A stretch of 42,537 bases of DNA from Minisyncoccota bacterium (GCA_020057185.1 JAGVGK010000031.1:1-42537); one strand, 5' to 3'; shown: positions 5,857 through 14,552, numbered from the stretch's first letter. Notes: a model not told the origin generated them from the letters alone. A program made the numbers and translations.

Positions 5857-8319
5857 ATGAAAAAAACTTTGTGGTTGATTGCCAAACTGATTGGGGTCGT
5901 CGGTCTTCTGAGTGCCGGGCTTTTAATCTTCTGGCTCTTTACCCTTAAAATTCCCGATCTCAAAGCTATCGACACTCGTTTGGTCGCGGAGTCAACTAAA
6001 ATATATGATCGCACCGGTAAGATTCTTTTGTATAGCGTTCAGGGGGGCGTTCGGCGGAAAGTTGTCCCCTTTGGTGATATTTCTAAGCAAGTGAAAAATG
6101 CCTCGGTCGCGATTGAAGACGCTGAATTTTATAATCACCGCGGCATTAAACCAGAATCAATTCTCCGGGCTTTTTTCGCTAATCTCCAGAGTGGTTCCTA
6201 CGGGCAGGGCGGTTCAACCATCACTCAACAGGTGGTAAAAAATTCTCTTCTCACCACCGATAAAACCATCGCGCGTAAGTTGAAAGAATGGATTATCGCC
6301 GTCCGGCTCGAGCAGGCAATGTCTAAGGATGAGATTCTTGGTTGGTATCTAAATGAAATACCCTATGGGGGAAATATTTATGGCGTGGAGGAGGCGTCCC
6401 AATCCTTCTTTGGCACGAGCGCGAAAGATCTCTCGTTGACCCAAGCGGCTTATCTGGCAGCGATTCCCAAAGCCCCAACTTTTTATTCTCCCTACGGTCT
6501 CAATCGGGCGAAACTTGATGAACGCAAGAATTTGGTGCTCGAACGAATGCGCGCGCTCGGCTTTATTTCCGAATCGGAATACACCACCGCTAAAGCCGAG
6601 ATCGTCACCTTCCGCCTGACGAATGACAATAGTCTGCGCGCGCCCCACTTCGTGATGTTGGTCAGAAGTTATCTTGAAGAACGTTACGGCGCGGACACTA
6701 TCAGAAATCGCGGGTTCAAAGTCATCACCACTCTAGATTGGAACTTGCAACAAAAAGCGGAAACCGCTGTGTCTCATTACGGCGCCAGTAATGAGAAAAA
6801 TTTTAATGCTAAAAATACTGGGTTAGTAGCAATTGATCCTAACACGGGCCAAATTTTGGCAATGGTTGGTTCGCGTGATTACTTCAATACCACGAGAGAT
6901 GGAAATTTTAATGTCACCCTTGGACAACGGCAACCCGGATCATCCTTCAAACCCTTCGTTTACGCCACGGCCTTCAATGAGGGGTACACACCAGAAACTA
7001 TGTTGTTTGATTTACCAACGCAATTTGACACCAATTGCGCTAAAGACTCAACTAAATGCTATACCCCGGTCAACTATGATGGCAAATATCGTGGACCAAT
7101 TTCACTTCGTTCGGCGCTGGCGCAATCAATCAATGTGCCCGCGGTCAAACTTCTTTATCTCGCTGGTATTACCGACTCAATCCGGACCGCGAAAAGTATG
7201 GGGATCGAGAGTTTGGGTAATGCCAAAGAATATGGTCTGCCCCTCGTGCTCGGGGGTGGCGCGGTTTCTCTCCTTGATCTAACTAGCGCTTATGGCGTCT
7301 TCGCCACCGAGGGTGTGCGGCATCCCACCGAAAAAATTCTCCGCGTGGAAGATACGAGTGGCACAGTGTTGGAATCTTTTACTGATCATCCACAAAAAAT
7401 TTTACCAGAAAACACCGCCCGGTTAATTTCCGATATTCTCTCTGATGAAACCGCTCGCGCGCCGATGTTTGGCTCGGGATCCCCCCTCTACTTCCCTAAT
7501 TACGAGGTGGCGGTCAAAACCGGCACCTCCGATGATCACCGCGACGCTTGGGTGGTTGGCTATACCCCCAATCTAGTCGCTGGCGCTTGGGTGGGAAATA
7601 ACGATAATTCCCCGATGTCGAAAAAGGTGTCGGGTTTGATTATTACTCCTTTGTGGCACGAATTTTTTGCTTCCGCGGTAGTTAATCGGCCAGTAGAACA
7701 ATTTACTCCCCCTGAACAAACTTCCCCCACCCTGCCACCAGTTTACCGCGGGCATTGGAATGGTGGGGTGAGTTATTATCTCGATAAAATTTCGGGTCTA
7801 CGCGCCACCGACAACACTCCACCCGAACTGCGGGTGGAAAAAGTTCTTCAACAAACCCACTCCATTCTCTATTGGCTTAATCGACAATCAGATTCCCAAT
7901 TCCAATTTTGGGAAGGGCCGATTCGACAATGGGCGACGGGGCATGGAATTATCGACGAAACCGAAGCGGTAATTCCCCAAGAATTTGATAACATCCATTT
8001 ACCGGAACTGGCGCCACTCGTCGCTTTTTCGGAAACAACCAACGGGCAAAGCTATCGCCCAGATGATAAAATCAGTGTCACGCTCCGCGACCTCGGTTCC
8101 CGTTTCCCCCTCGCCCAAGCTGATTATTTCTTAAATGGCGGATTCCTCGGCTCAATCAAACAAGCCCCCTTCTCAATCAGTTTCAAACTTAGCGATTCTG
8201 AAACCATTCAAGCCACCAACGAACTCAAGGCGGTCATCTACGACAGCGTGAGAAATCAAACTACCCTCACTGCGAATTTAACCGCCATTGGTTCGCCAAC
8301 TAATTCTTCGCCAGAATAA
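5857..8319 (+). CDS. Class A penicillin-binding protein (bifunctional glycosyltransferase/transpeptidase)
   Basis: An 820-residue membrane-anchored peptidoglycan synthase. One N-terminal transmembrane helix (about 8-30) leads to a GT51 glycosyltransferase with EDAEFYNHRG (catalytic Glu87), GGSTITQQ (118-125) and the WYLNEIPYG motif. The transpeptidase domain carries the SxxK box S362-S-F-K365, the SxN motif S424-I-N426 and the KTGT box at 554-557, so both activities look intact. A C-terminal extension of about 200 residues after about residue 620 is beta-rich and probably an extracytoplasmic accessory domain. It is the only PBP in the window. Transcribed alone from a probable leaderless promoter; no terminator was seen before the next promoter. 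Confidence 0.96.
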   Translation: MKKTLWLIAKLIGVVGLLSAGLLIFWLFTLKIPDLKAIDTRLVAESTKIYDRTGKILLYSVQGGVRRKVVPFGDISKQVKNASVAIEDAEFYNHRGIKPESILRAFFANLQSGSYGQGGSTITQQVVKNSLLTTDKTIARKLKEWIIAVRLEQAMSKDEILGWYLNEIPYGGNIYGVEEASQSFFGTSAKDLSLTQAAYLAAIPKAPTFYSPYGLNRAKLDERKNLVLERMRALGFISESEYTTAKAEIVTFRLTNDNSLRAPHFVMLVRSYLEERYGADTIRNRGFKVITTLDWNLQQKAETAVSHYGASNEKNFNAKNTGLVAIDPNTGQILAMVGSRDYFNTTRDGNFNVTLGQRQPGSSFKPFVYATAFNEGYTPETMLFDLPTQFDTNCAKDSTKCYTPVNYDGKYRGPISLRSALAQSINVPAVKLLYLAGITDSIRTAKSMGIESLGNAKEYGLPLVLGGGAVSLLDLTSAYGVFATEGVRHPTEKILRVEDTSGTVLESFTDHPQKILPENTARLISDILSDETARAPMFGSGSPLYFPNYEVAVKTGTSDDHRDAWVVGYTPNLVAGAWVGNNDNSPMSKKVSGLIITPLWHEFFASAVVNRPVEQFTPPEQTSPTLPPVYRGHWNGGVSYYLDKISGLRATDNTPPELRVEKVLQQTHSILYWLNRQSDSQFQFWEGPIRQWATGHGIIDETEAVIPQEFDNIHLPELAPLVAFSETTNGQSYRPDDKISVTLRDLGSRFPLAQADYFLNGGFLGSIKQAPFSISFKLSDSETIQATNELKAVIYDSVRNQTTLTANLTAIGSPTNSSPE

Positions 8320-8379
8320 AAGTCGCCGACATCCGAATAATGGTGTAAACAAAGGCTATATTTGCCCTCCCCAAAACGC

Positions 8380-8409
8380 TTGACAAGTGGTAGCGTTTTA
8401 TGCTAAGCT
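8380..8409 (+). promoter_or_regulatory. Strong promoter for the exported orphan gene at 8485
   Basis: TTGACA (8380-8385), an 18-nt spacer, then TGC and TAAGCT (8404-8409), giving a consensus -35 plus an extended -10. It predicts a leader of about 70 nt, in contrast to the leaderless genes nearby. Confidence 0.85.
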
Positions 8410-8484
8410 AGTGGCAGTCAATGGTCGTGGGGATGTGTTCCTCACTTTGTCAACTGGATAAACCTTGTTTTAAAGGAGCATGCA

Positions 8485-8910
8485 ATGTCAAAGTTTCAAA
8501 AGTCCGGATTGGTTACCGCTCTGATTTGTCTCGTGCTGGTCATCGTGGCCGGAGAGATGCTTCAGGGGACACCGACACCGAGAGTTTGGAAGGGTGAGGA
8601 AGCCGTGGTGGTCGGTGGTCCAGGTTACGCGCGTGGCGCTTACCTAGTTTCAGTTGTTCCGATTGAACCAGGAAAGAAGCCTGCTCCACTACCGTGGTAC
8701 ATCAAAGCCGCTTGTTTCGAAGAGTGGAGCCTGAAAAAAGGAGACACGGTCCGTCTGTACACGAAAAAATCAGGGACAATCTGGGCGGAGCCGACAAAGG
8801 TCGAGACGAAGTTAAATAAAGCCGACATCACGAGTTGGTACGCATGGTCACGGATGGGCCTCAGTTCTCAGTATGTCGCCACGCACGATGTCGAACACAT
8901 TGTACGTTAG
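8485..8910 (+). CDS. Exported or membrane-anchored hypothetical protein
   Basis: A 141-residue protein with an N-terminal hydrophobic helix (about 8-24, LVTALICLVLVIVAGEML) that is either an uncleaved anchor or a signal peptide. The soluble part is beta-rich (GEEAVVVGG, WSLKKGDTVRLYTKKSG) and suggests a small SH3- or OB-like barrel, but no named family was recognised. AAAGGAGC at about 8473-8480 is one of the best Shine-Dalgarno sequences in the window and fixes the start. With a consensus promoter and a dedicated terminator the gene is an isolated, probably well expressed unit. Confidence 0.75.
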   Translation: MSKFQKSGLVTALICLVLVIVAGEMLQGTPTPRVWKGEEAVVVGGPGYARGAYLVSVVPIEPGKKPAPLPWYIKAACFEEWSLKKGDTVRLYTKKSGTIWAEPTKVETKLNKADITSWYAWSRMGLSSQYVATHDVEHIVR

Positions 8911-8930
8911 CTATGTGGTGAAGGGAAACG

Positions 8931-8963
8931 AAACGCCGTAACCTCACGAGGTGCGGCGTTTTT
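8931..8963 (+). terminator. Terminator of the exported orphan gene
   Basis: ACGCCG and ACCTC pair with GAGGT and CGGCGT, with a small internal loop, followed by TTTTT. The remainder of the gap to 9083 shows no gene or repeat. Confidence 0.85.
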
Positions 8964-9082
8964 CTTTTGCCCAACTTTTGCTCAACCAAAATCTAAAACC
9001 AATCTCTTACAATATCGACGATCGTCAGTTTATTAAGAGATGCGAAATTGTGACGATAGCAGAAATTGGGGATAATAATATC

Positions 9083-9343
9083 TTAACGGATTAGTTTCGG
9101 CGCTTGGCGATCAAAGCGGTCAGTGAGAAGGGCGAGGATTTTTTCGCGGTGGCGGAAGATGAGATTGCGAGCAGTGGGCGATGATTTGATGGTTAGGGTC
9201 GGGGGGCGCCAAACCAATTCGGTGGGAGCGAGATTCACCCCACTCACTTGATAAATTATCTCACGCACTTCATCAAGAAAATTAGTTTGAGCGTCTAAAA
9301 AATTTTTAATTTTTGTGAAGTGAGATGAAGAAAGTGATTCCAT
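9083..9343 (-). CDS. Small DciA/DUF721-like protein
   Basis: An 86-residue protein 10 nt downstream of dnaN and so in its operon. The C-terminal two thirds (LTIKSSPTARNLIFRHREKI, then LALL) match the pattern of the DUF721/DciA domain, where a strand ending in Ser is followed by a helix containing an L..h...(I/L)L..L motif. DciA recruits the replicative helicase DnaB to the origin in most bacteria lacking DnaC-type loaders. The location next to dnaN and dnaA fits that role. The protein is at the short end for the family and the N-terminal extension is absent. Assigned by pattern and context only. Confidence 0.5.
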   Translation of the reverse strand: MESLSSSHFTKIKNFLDAQTNFLDEVREIIYQVSGVNLAPTELVWRPPTLTIKSSPTARNLIFRHREKILALLTDRFDRQAPKLIR

Positions 9344-9353
9344 ACCAACAAAA

Positions 9354-10457
9354 CTAGCGATTGATCGGCATAATTAGATAAGTAAACGAGGCGTCCCCCA
9401 CCCCTTGAACCACCACTGGTTTATTCGGCCCATTAAATTTAAGCTTGAGCGAGTCGGTGTTAATTGATTGGAAACAATCCAATAAATATTTTATATTCAT
9501 CGCCAAGGTAATTGGCTCACCTTCAATCGTGGCGGTGAGGCGCGAGGTATTTTCACCCCGATCGTTGCTAGCAGTAAATTCAAGTTTTTTGTCCGCTGGT
9601 GAAACCATAATCGTCACTTGCCCGAAACGGTCAACAAAAATATTAAGCAATTTCAAGGCTTCTAATAAGTCGTTTTTAAGAACCACGACCTCGGTCGTTC
9701 TAGTGGTGGGGATAATTTGTCGATAATCCGGATAAACCCCATCCACCAACCGGGAAGTGAGATAAACTTCACCGGCTTGGAAAGAAATTTGGTGTTGATT
9801 ATACTCAACTGCCACCTCGTTGGTGTTGGTTTCCAAAACTCTAATCAATTCGGGAATATTTTTAGTGGGGATAATTAGGTTGGTGGCAGTTAAATTTATT
9901 TTGACGGTCGGCGGAAAAACCTTTTCCGCTAAACGGAACGAGTCGGTCGCCACAATTGCCAATTCGCCACCGTGGTTGTATAAGCAAACACTAGCAATTT
10001 CTGGTTTTACCAGTGAAGTTGAGGCGCTATAAGCCACCGCGCGTAGCGCGGTAGAAAAATAGTCACCAGGGATAACAAAAGATTGTTTTCCCTCAACCAC
10101 CCGAGGTAGAGATGGGAAATCGGCCGGCGGAAAACCTTTAATAATTGTGGTATGTTGGAGGGAAGAAACAACCAGATTCCCCGCCGTTACTTCTAGCGCG
10201 ACCGTGCTCGCGGCGAGGCTGGATAAGAAATTAAATAGGACCGCGCCGGGAACCGCCGCGACCCCAGTCTTTAAAACCTTACAAGGTAAAACAATTTCAA
10301 TTCCCAATTCCAAATTAGTCGCTCGAATCACTAAATTTCGCCCACTCGCGTCGAGTAACACTGAATTCAAAATTGGCAATGATAAATTCTTGCCGGTTAT
10401 TTTTTCAGCTAAGCCGATCGCATCTCGAAGTTTTTCTTTAGCACATTCTAATTTCAT
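9354..10457 (-). CDS. dnaN: DNA polymerase III beta subunit (sliding clamp)
   Basis: A 367-residue clamp protein that encircles DNA and tethers polymerase III. All three repeated clamp folds are recognisable: the first with NLPILNSVLL-like pattern (LSLPILNSVLLDAS, about residues 24-37), the middle with LVSSLQHTTIIKGFPP and DFPSLP, and the end with FNGPNKPVVVQG and the C-terminal YLIMPINR, close to the consensus YLIMPMR. Length is normal. It lies downstream of dnaA on the same strand, separated by the AT-rich origin candidate. Transcription probably continues into the DciA-like gene. Confidence 0.97.
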   Translation of the reverse strand: MKLECAKEKLRDAIGLAEKITGKNLSLPILNSVLLDASGRNLVIRATNLELGIEIVLPCKVLKTGVAAVPGAVLFNFLSSLAASTVALEVTAGNLVVSSLQHTTIIKGFPPADFPSLPRVVEGKQSFVIPGDYFSTALRAVAYSASTSLVKPEIASVCLYNHGGELAIVATDSFRLAEKVFPPTVKINLTATNLIIPTKNIPELIRVLETNTNEVAVEYNQHQISFQAGEVYLTSRLVDGVYPDYRQIIPTTRTTEVVVLKNDLLEALKLLNIFVDRFGQVTIMVSPADKKLEFTASNDRGENTSRLTATIEGEPITLAMNIKYLLDCFQSINTDSLKLKFNGPNKPVVVQGVGDASFTYLIMPINR

Positions 10458-10653
10458 ATAATTATTATTTATCTAATTAAGTTTTATTATTAATACTAGC
10501 CGGCTGAATTATGGTGATAAGTTAATTAAGTGTTGATGGGGTTGGTTTTTATCAAATTTTTTGTTGGGGATATTTTGTTTAAAGATTTTATTTTTATCCC
10601 CATATGTTTTATTTTTATTTTTTATTAAATATTTATCCCCAACTAACACCCAG
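10458..10653. other. Probable oriC: AT-rich dnaA-dnaN spacer with DnaA-box variants
   Basis: This 196-bp spacer is very AT-rich. It contains TTATCCCCA at 10594-10602 and 10633-10641 and the inverted TTGGGGATA at 10564-10572. All are one-base variants of the DnaA box TTATCCACA. The spacing of about 30-39 bp and the adjacent T-rich runs (a candidate unwinding element) fit a compact origin. Position between dnaA and dnaN supports the call. The perfect box at 12083-12091 on the other side of dnaA is an alternative or a second cluster. Confidence 0.65.
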
Positions 10654-12009
10654 TTAATACAAGAGTGCGCGGATTTGATCAATTTCTCGACTCAAAAGAT
10701 TATTGGTTTTTAGTTCATTTTTGATTTTCTCATAAGCGTGGATAACAGTGGTGTGGTCGCGCCCCCCAAGCTTCTGTCCAATATAAGGATAAGAGGTGTG
10801 AAGATCTTCTCGCAGGAGATACATAATCACCTGCCGGGGCTTAACCACCTCTTTTTTTCGAGTTTTCTCATATAGTGTTTGCTCTTCAATATTATAAAAT
10901 TCAGCGACAATTATCGCGACATCTTTTATAGAAATCATTTTTTTAGGTTTAATATTATTTTTTATTAATTGTTTAACCTCAACCAATGTTGGTTCACGCT
11001 TCTTAAGATATGATTGACAGACAATTGAATTAAGTGCCCCCTCCAGCTCCCGGATATTATCCTGAATAACATTGGCAATGTAACCAAGAATCTCGTCGCT
11101 CACTGGGACATTTCCCAACCTAACTTTCGCTTGAAGAATTGCCAACCGCGACTCATAGTCTGGTTTATTAACATCAACAATCATCCCCCCCTCCAACCGC
11201 GACCGCAGTCGTTCTTCAATGCCACTGATATGTTTTGGGGGTTTGTCGGAGGAGAAAATAATTTGTTTGTTATTTTCATAAAAATTATTAAAAAGATGGA
11301 AAAGTTCTTCCTGGGTTTTTTCTTTTTCTGATAAGAATTGCACATCATCCATAATCAAAACATCATATTTACGGTATTTTTCCTTAAAAAGATTGGCACG
11401 ATTATTTTGCACGGAATTAACATAATCAATCATAAAACGTTCCGAGGTGACATAGTAAACCTTTTTTCCGCCGAGATGTTTTAAATAATTACCAATCGCT
11501 TGAGTGAGATGGGTTTTTCCTAGACCAGTGCCCCCGTAGATATACAAAGGGTTGTAAAGAGAGCCAAGTTTCCGAGCAACGGCATGCGCCGCCGCATGGG
11601 CTAATTCATTGAAAGGGCCGACGATAAATGATTCAAAAAGATAACGAGGGTTTAAATTATCCTCTTTGTTAATATAAAGTTCCTGCATCGCTAATTGTTC
11701 AGTGTAAGCTGGTTTTTCAAACACCACTTCACGCTTTTCCTTCGCGGGGTCTTCGATTTTGCTGATTAAATATTCTACCCCTCGGATTTCCGGGTGGAGA
11801 TCGCGGAGAGATTTGATAATGAATTTATGGTACTTGTTTACCAGCCATTCTTTCACGAAGGCATTAGGGACGCTTAGATAGACGATGCCCAATTCTTGCC
11901 TAGTGATATTAGTATTTTTAAACCAGGTGCCAAAATTAGCTTTTGAAACATTAAGTTCAATGTCAGCCAAAGCTTCCGCCCAAAGTGTTTTGTGATCAAT
12001 AAGTAACAT
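10654..12009 (-). CDS. dnaA: Chromosomal replication initiator DnaA
   Basis: A 451-residue AAA+ initiator that binds DnaA boxes and melts the origin. Domain I is present at the N-terminus (about 1-80, with FGTWFKNT and VPNAFVKEWL). Domain II is short. Domain III carries Walker A YGGTGLGKTH (about 158-168), Walker B VLIMDDVQFL and the sensor/arginine region LRSRLEGG. Domain IV has the DNA-binding signature GGRDHTTVIHAYEKI near residue 420. Length is normal. TATAAT at 12022-12027 (minus strand) lies 12 nt before the ATG, so the leader would be only about 5 nt and no Shine-Dalgarno is present. Confidence 0.98.
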   Translation of the reverse strand: MLLIDHKTLWAEALADIELNVSKANFGTWFKNTNITRQELGIVYLSVPNAFVKEWLVNKYHKFIIKSLRDLHPEIRGVEYLISKIEDPAKEKREVVFEKPAYTEQLAMQELYINKEDNLNPRYLFESFIVGPFNELAHAAAHAVARKLGSLYNPLYIYGGTGLGKTHLTQAIGNYLKHLGGKKVYYVTSERFMIDYVNSVQNNRANLFKEKYRKYDVLIMDDVQFLSEKEKTQEELFHLFNNFYENNKQIIFSSDKPPKHISGIEERLRSRLEGGMIVDVNKPDYESRLAILQAKVRLGNVPVSDEILGYIANVIQDNIRELEGALNSIVCQSYLKKREPTLVEVKQLIKNNIKPKKMISIKDVAIIVAEFYNIEEQTLYEKTRKKEVVKPRQVIMYLLREDLHTSYPYIGQKLGGRDHTTVIHAYEKIKNELKTNNLLSREIDQIRALLY

Positions 12010-12021
12010 GTCGTACGAAAC

Positions 12022-12027
12022 ATTATA
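12022..12027 (-). promoter_or_regulatory. -10 box of dnaA
   Basis: TATAAT on the minus strand sits 12 nt before ATG 12009 and predicts a very short leader. No convincing -35 was found. Confidence 0.5.
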
Positions 12028-12082
12028 ACTGGTTACTTCAACAACTCTAGTTCCGCGATTTTGTTTATAACTAGTGGATTAA

Positions 12083-12091
12083 TGTGGATAA
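12083..12091 (-). promoter_or_regulatory. Perfect consensus DnaA box in the dnaA-rpmH spacer
   Basis: The complement of 12083-12091 reads TTATCCACA. It lies just upstream of the rpmH -10 box and could allow DnaA to control rpmH and dnaA or take part in the origin. A degenerate neighbour (TAGTGGATT, 12072-12080) precedes it. Confidence 0.7.
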
Positions 12092-12095
12092 CTGG

Positions 12096-12103
12096 TATAT
12101 ACT
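12096..12103 (+). promoter_or_regulatory. -10 region of rpmH, predicting a leaderless mRNA
   Basis: TATATACT contains overlapping hexamers TATATA (12096-12101, preceded by TGG, an extended -10) and TATACT (12098-12103). ATG 12110 is 6-8 nt further, so the transcript should begin at the start codon. Confidence 0.6.
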
Positions 12104-12109
12104 ACGCTC

Positions 12110-12244
12110 ATGTCGCAGACCTATCAACCCAAGAAGCGTAAGCGTCACAAAAAACACGGATTTTTAGTCCGCCAACGAACCACCAGTGGAAAACAGGTTG
12201 TTCAACGGCGCCGCCGGAAGGGGCGGGAGCGCCTGGCGGTTTAA
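12110..12244 (+). CDS. rpmH: 50S ribosomal protein L34
   Basis: A 44-residue, strongly basic protein that binds 23S rRNA. It starts [19 protein letters not shown] and ends in [12 protein letters not shown], which aligns with the L34 consensus (T(Y/F)QP...RKR.R.HGF..R..T..G..V...RR.KGR..L). Length is normal for L34. It is the first gene of the conserved rpmH-rnpA-yidC group, transcribed divergently from dnaA. No Shine-Dalgarno precedes the ATG, but a -10 element ends 6-8 nt upstream. rnpA starts 16 nt after its stop. Confidence 0.95.
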   Translation: MSQTYQPKKRKRHKKHGFLVRQRTTSGKQVVQRRRRKGRERLAV

Positions 12245-12260
12245 AAGGACACTCATTGAT

Positions 12261-12611
12261 ATGTTGTCGCGACAACATCGAGTGACTCGCCGACAATTTC
12301 CGCTTGTCCTTAAGGCGAGTCGTTCATACCACTCCCCTTTTTTGTCCTTAAGGGCGGCTCGGAAGTCCAATAGTGATTTAAGGCCAACTCCATTTGCTTT
12401 TATTGTGTCTCACAAGGTGGCGGCGAAGGCGGTTGACCGTAATAAATTAAAACGGCGCGCTCGCGCCATTGTCCGAGAGCTTCTACCTAAGATAAAAGAC
12501 AATTATGCCTGTCTCTTATTTTTCAAAAAGGAAGCAGTCGCCCTTACTTATCAAGAATTAAAAAAAACTATTCAAGACATTCTTATTCACGCCAATGTCA
12601 TATCTTTTTAA
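12261..12611 (+). CDS. rnpA: Ribonuclease P protein component
   Basis: A 116-residue protein subunit of RNase P, which matures the 5' ends of tRNAs. Markers are LSRQHRVTRRQFPLVLK at the N-terminus, then FAFIVSHKVAAKAVDRNKLKRRARAIVREL (the RNR motif region) around residues 50-80. The open frame extends upstream across rpmH, but ATG 12261 gives the normal N-terminus and AAAAGGA lies about 11 nt before it. It overlaps yidC by 17 nt, so the two are translationally coupled. Confidence 0.94.
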   Translation: MLSRQHRVTRRQFPLVLKASRSYHSPFLSLRAARKSNSDLRPTPFAFIVSHKVAAKAVDRNKLKRRARAIVRELLPKIKDNYACLLFFKKEAVALTYQELKKTIQDILIHANVISF

Positions 12612-13326
12612 CCAATTATTTTTTAACCCTCTTTACAATCTCCTGATTTGGCTGAGTGCTGTTTTGCCGTGGCACAGTTTGGGCTTAGCCATTATTATCT
12701 TAACGATTATTGTTAAAATAATTCTTCTCCCTCTTTATCATAAAACCACCACTTCCCAAAAGAAAATTAAGGCCCTAGAGCCGAAACTCAAAGAGCTCAA
12801 AGAGAAACATGCCAATAATCGCGAGGAACAAGCGAAGCAAACGATGGCGCTTTATCGTGAACACGGCATTAACCCCTTGACCAGTTTCTGGTTGCTTCTA
12901 ATTCAAATCCCTATTGTCTTAGCCTTATTTTGGGTCTTTCGAGATAGTTTTAATGTCCGCCCCGAAATTTTATATTCATTCATTACTCCGCCAGCATTAA
13001 TTAATGCGACTTTGTTTGGGTTAGATTTAACCGCCAAAAACTATGTGCTCGCGATTTTAGTCGGGGCCAGTCAGTTTATCCAAATGCGTTTAGCTATTCC
13101 CCCCATTCCCCCATCAACTTCCCAAGAGAAATCTTTTAAAAATGATTTTGCCCGAAGCATGAACCTCCAAATGCGTTATATGATGCCGGCGTTTATTACC
13201 CTCGTTTCTTTCGGTTTCCCAGCCGCTCTAACCCTCTATTGGTTAACGAGCAACCTCTTCGCGATTGGTCACGAATTGTTTGTTAAACGCCAAGCGACCA
13301 CAATGCCGCTGTCCAGCGGTCAATAA
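12595..13326 (+). CDS. yidC: Membrane protein insertase YidC/Oxa1 family
   Basis: A 243-residue insertase that helps membrane proteins fold into the cytoplasmic membrane. Five hydrophobic segments are visible (about 11-28, 26-45, 97-115, 146-168, 200-222). Between the first ones lies a charged cytoplasmic coiled region (KIKALEPKLKELKEKH) typical of YidC. Short length and no large periplasmic P1 domain make it a gram-positive/Oxa1-like type. No lipobox is present. It overlaps rnpA by 17 nt. Its last 44 nt overlap the convergent gene at 13283, so the two mRNAs are complementary at their 3' ends. Confidence 0.95.
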   Translation: MSYLFNQLFFNPLYNLLIWLSAVLPWHSLGLAIIILTIIVKIILLPLYHKTTTSQKKIKALEPKLKELKEKHANNREEQAKQTMALYREHGINPLTSFWLLLIQIPIVLALFWVFRDSFNVRPEILYSFITPPALINATLFGLDLTAKNYVLAILVGASQFIQMRLAIPPIPPSTSQEKSFKNDFARSMNLQMRYMMPAFITLVSFGFPAALTLYWLTSNLFAIGHELFVKRQATTMPLSSGQ

Positions 13327-14545
13327 AGATTAAACGTTTTCCGGTTTCATCGAGAATCAGATTAATTGCGTCTAATTTATTATTGCCAGTTAAATTATTG
13401 GTAAATATAATTTTCGCTTCGCCAGTGCTGGTGTCTACTTGCCAGAAGCTGTCATTGAAAGTCACTTCTCCGCGCCACCAATCGTCGGGATATTGGGCGC
13501 CGAGTGAGGGGGAATTTGGGACGGCACAATAAAGAGTCACGGCATCGGACGCCCAAACACATTTTTCTGGTAAGGTGGCGATGGTTAGCGCGCGAGTCTC
13601 GCCGTCTCGCGGTGAATAAATTGACAGCGCGCTCAAGCCCTGACCATAGAGAACTTTGGTTCCAGTTTGGTTTACGAGCGCGGTAAAGCCAAATTTATCA
13701 CCAAGAACGCGAGTCAAGGCGCCAGTCTCGGGATTAAGAAAATAGAGTGTGCCCGGGGTCTCGGCGCTCGCGCGCGGAGTGAGGGCGATGATAGTGGTGG
13801 ATGGCCAACTGACGGTCCAAGATTTCAAACGAGAAGTGAAAACGGTGCGGGTTTTGCCAGTGAGAAGATCGGTGACGGTGCCACTTACTCCATCAACAGT
13901 GTTGGCGAGCGAGAAAAAACGATTGCGATTGGGTGAGACGGCAATCCCGCCTGCCACCACATTAGGCATTACCGCGCCGACCAAATCAGTTAGCTCGGTG
14001 GTGGTCGCCTTGAGATTATAAGCGCCACGGAAAGTGGTTGGCTGATCTTGATTGTCTAGAGATTGAGCTAATAAAATAAGTGTGTCGTCTTTTTTATTGC
14101 GAGCGATCCCCCACCAGGTATGGGCAACCCCGGGTAAAGAGTTGATAGTTAGTTGTTGATTATTCTGCCCATCGGTCATGGCGCGGAAAAGATTACCCGT
14201 GTTCTCTTCGAGATAAATAAGCGTGGCGGGCGTGGTGGAACTCACGCGGGGCAAGAGAACTGCACCAGTGACCGCGGTCGGCGCCAGTTTGGTTAAACCA
14301 CTGATGTTGATTGGTGGAGGCAAAAGATTAATCGGGTTTGTTTCCACTGGTGAGAGTGGGACATCAGATGTTGGTGGCACTTCATTGACGACTGGTGGCG
14401 AAACTGGGAAACCAGAGAGCGGAGTCTCGATGGGGGCTGGTGGCGTGCTGTTTTTGCTGGGACGATTAACCCAAAAAAGAATACCACCGGCTAAGGCGAG
14501 AATTAGGACAATGAGGGAGATCGCGATTAAAAGTCGTTTGTTCAT
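13283..14545 (-). CDS. Membrane-anchored beta-propeller-like protein, last gene of the secretion operon
   Basis: A 420-residue protein. One N-terminal transmembrane helix (about 5-26) is followed by a Pro/Thr/Ser-rich linker (about 30-80), and then a repetitive beta-rich region with motifs such as LIYLEENTGNLFRA, TLYFLNPETGALTRV and SFWQVDTSTGEAKII. That recurrence (strand, Glu/Asp-x-x-T/S-Gly turn, strand) suggests a WD40/PQQ-like propeller outside the membrane. Its place at the end of the VirB-like operon, 7 nt after the pilin-like gene, suggests a surface or envelope role in the same machine. It overlaps yidC tail-to-tail by 44 nt. No named family assigned. Confidence 0.75.
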   Translation of the reverse strand: MNKRLLIAISLIVLILALAGGILFWVNRPSKNSTPPAPIETPLSGFPVSPPVVNEVPPTSDVPLSPVETNPINLLPPPINISGLTKLAPTAVTGAVLLPRVSSTTPATLIYLEENTGNLFRAMTDGQNNQQLTINSLPGVAHTWWGIARNKKDDTLILLAQSLDNQDQPTTFRGAYNLKATTTELTDLVGAVMPNVVAGGIAVSPNRNRFFSLANTVDGVSGTVTDLLTGKTRTVFTSRLKSWTVSWPSTTIIALTPRASAETPGTLYFLNPETGALTRVLGDKFGFTALVNQTGTKVLYGQGLSALSIYSPRDGETRALTIATLPEKCVWASDAVTLYCAVPNSPSLGAQYPDDWWRGEVTFNDSFWQVDTSTGEAKIIFTNNLTGNNKLDAINLILDETGKRLIFIDRWTAALWSLGV

Positions 14546-14552
14546 ATTTATA

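Noticed and set aside
12186-12260. N-terminal extension of rnpA across rpmH
   Set aside because: It would be out-of-frame translation of rpmH; the normal RnpA N-terminus starts at 12261.
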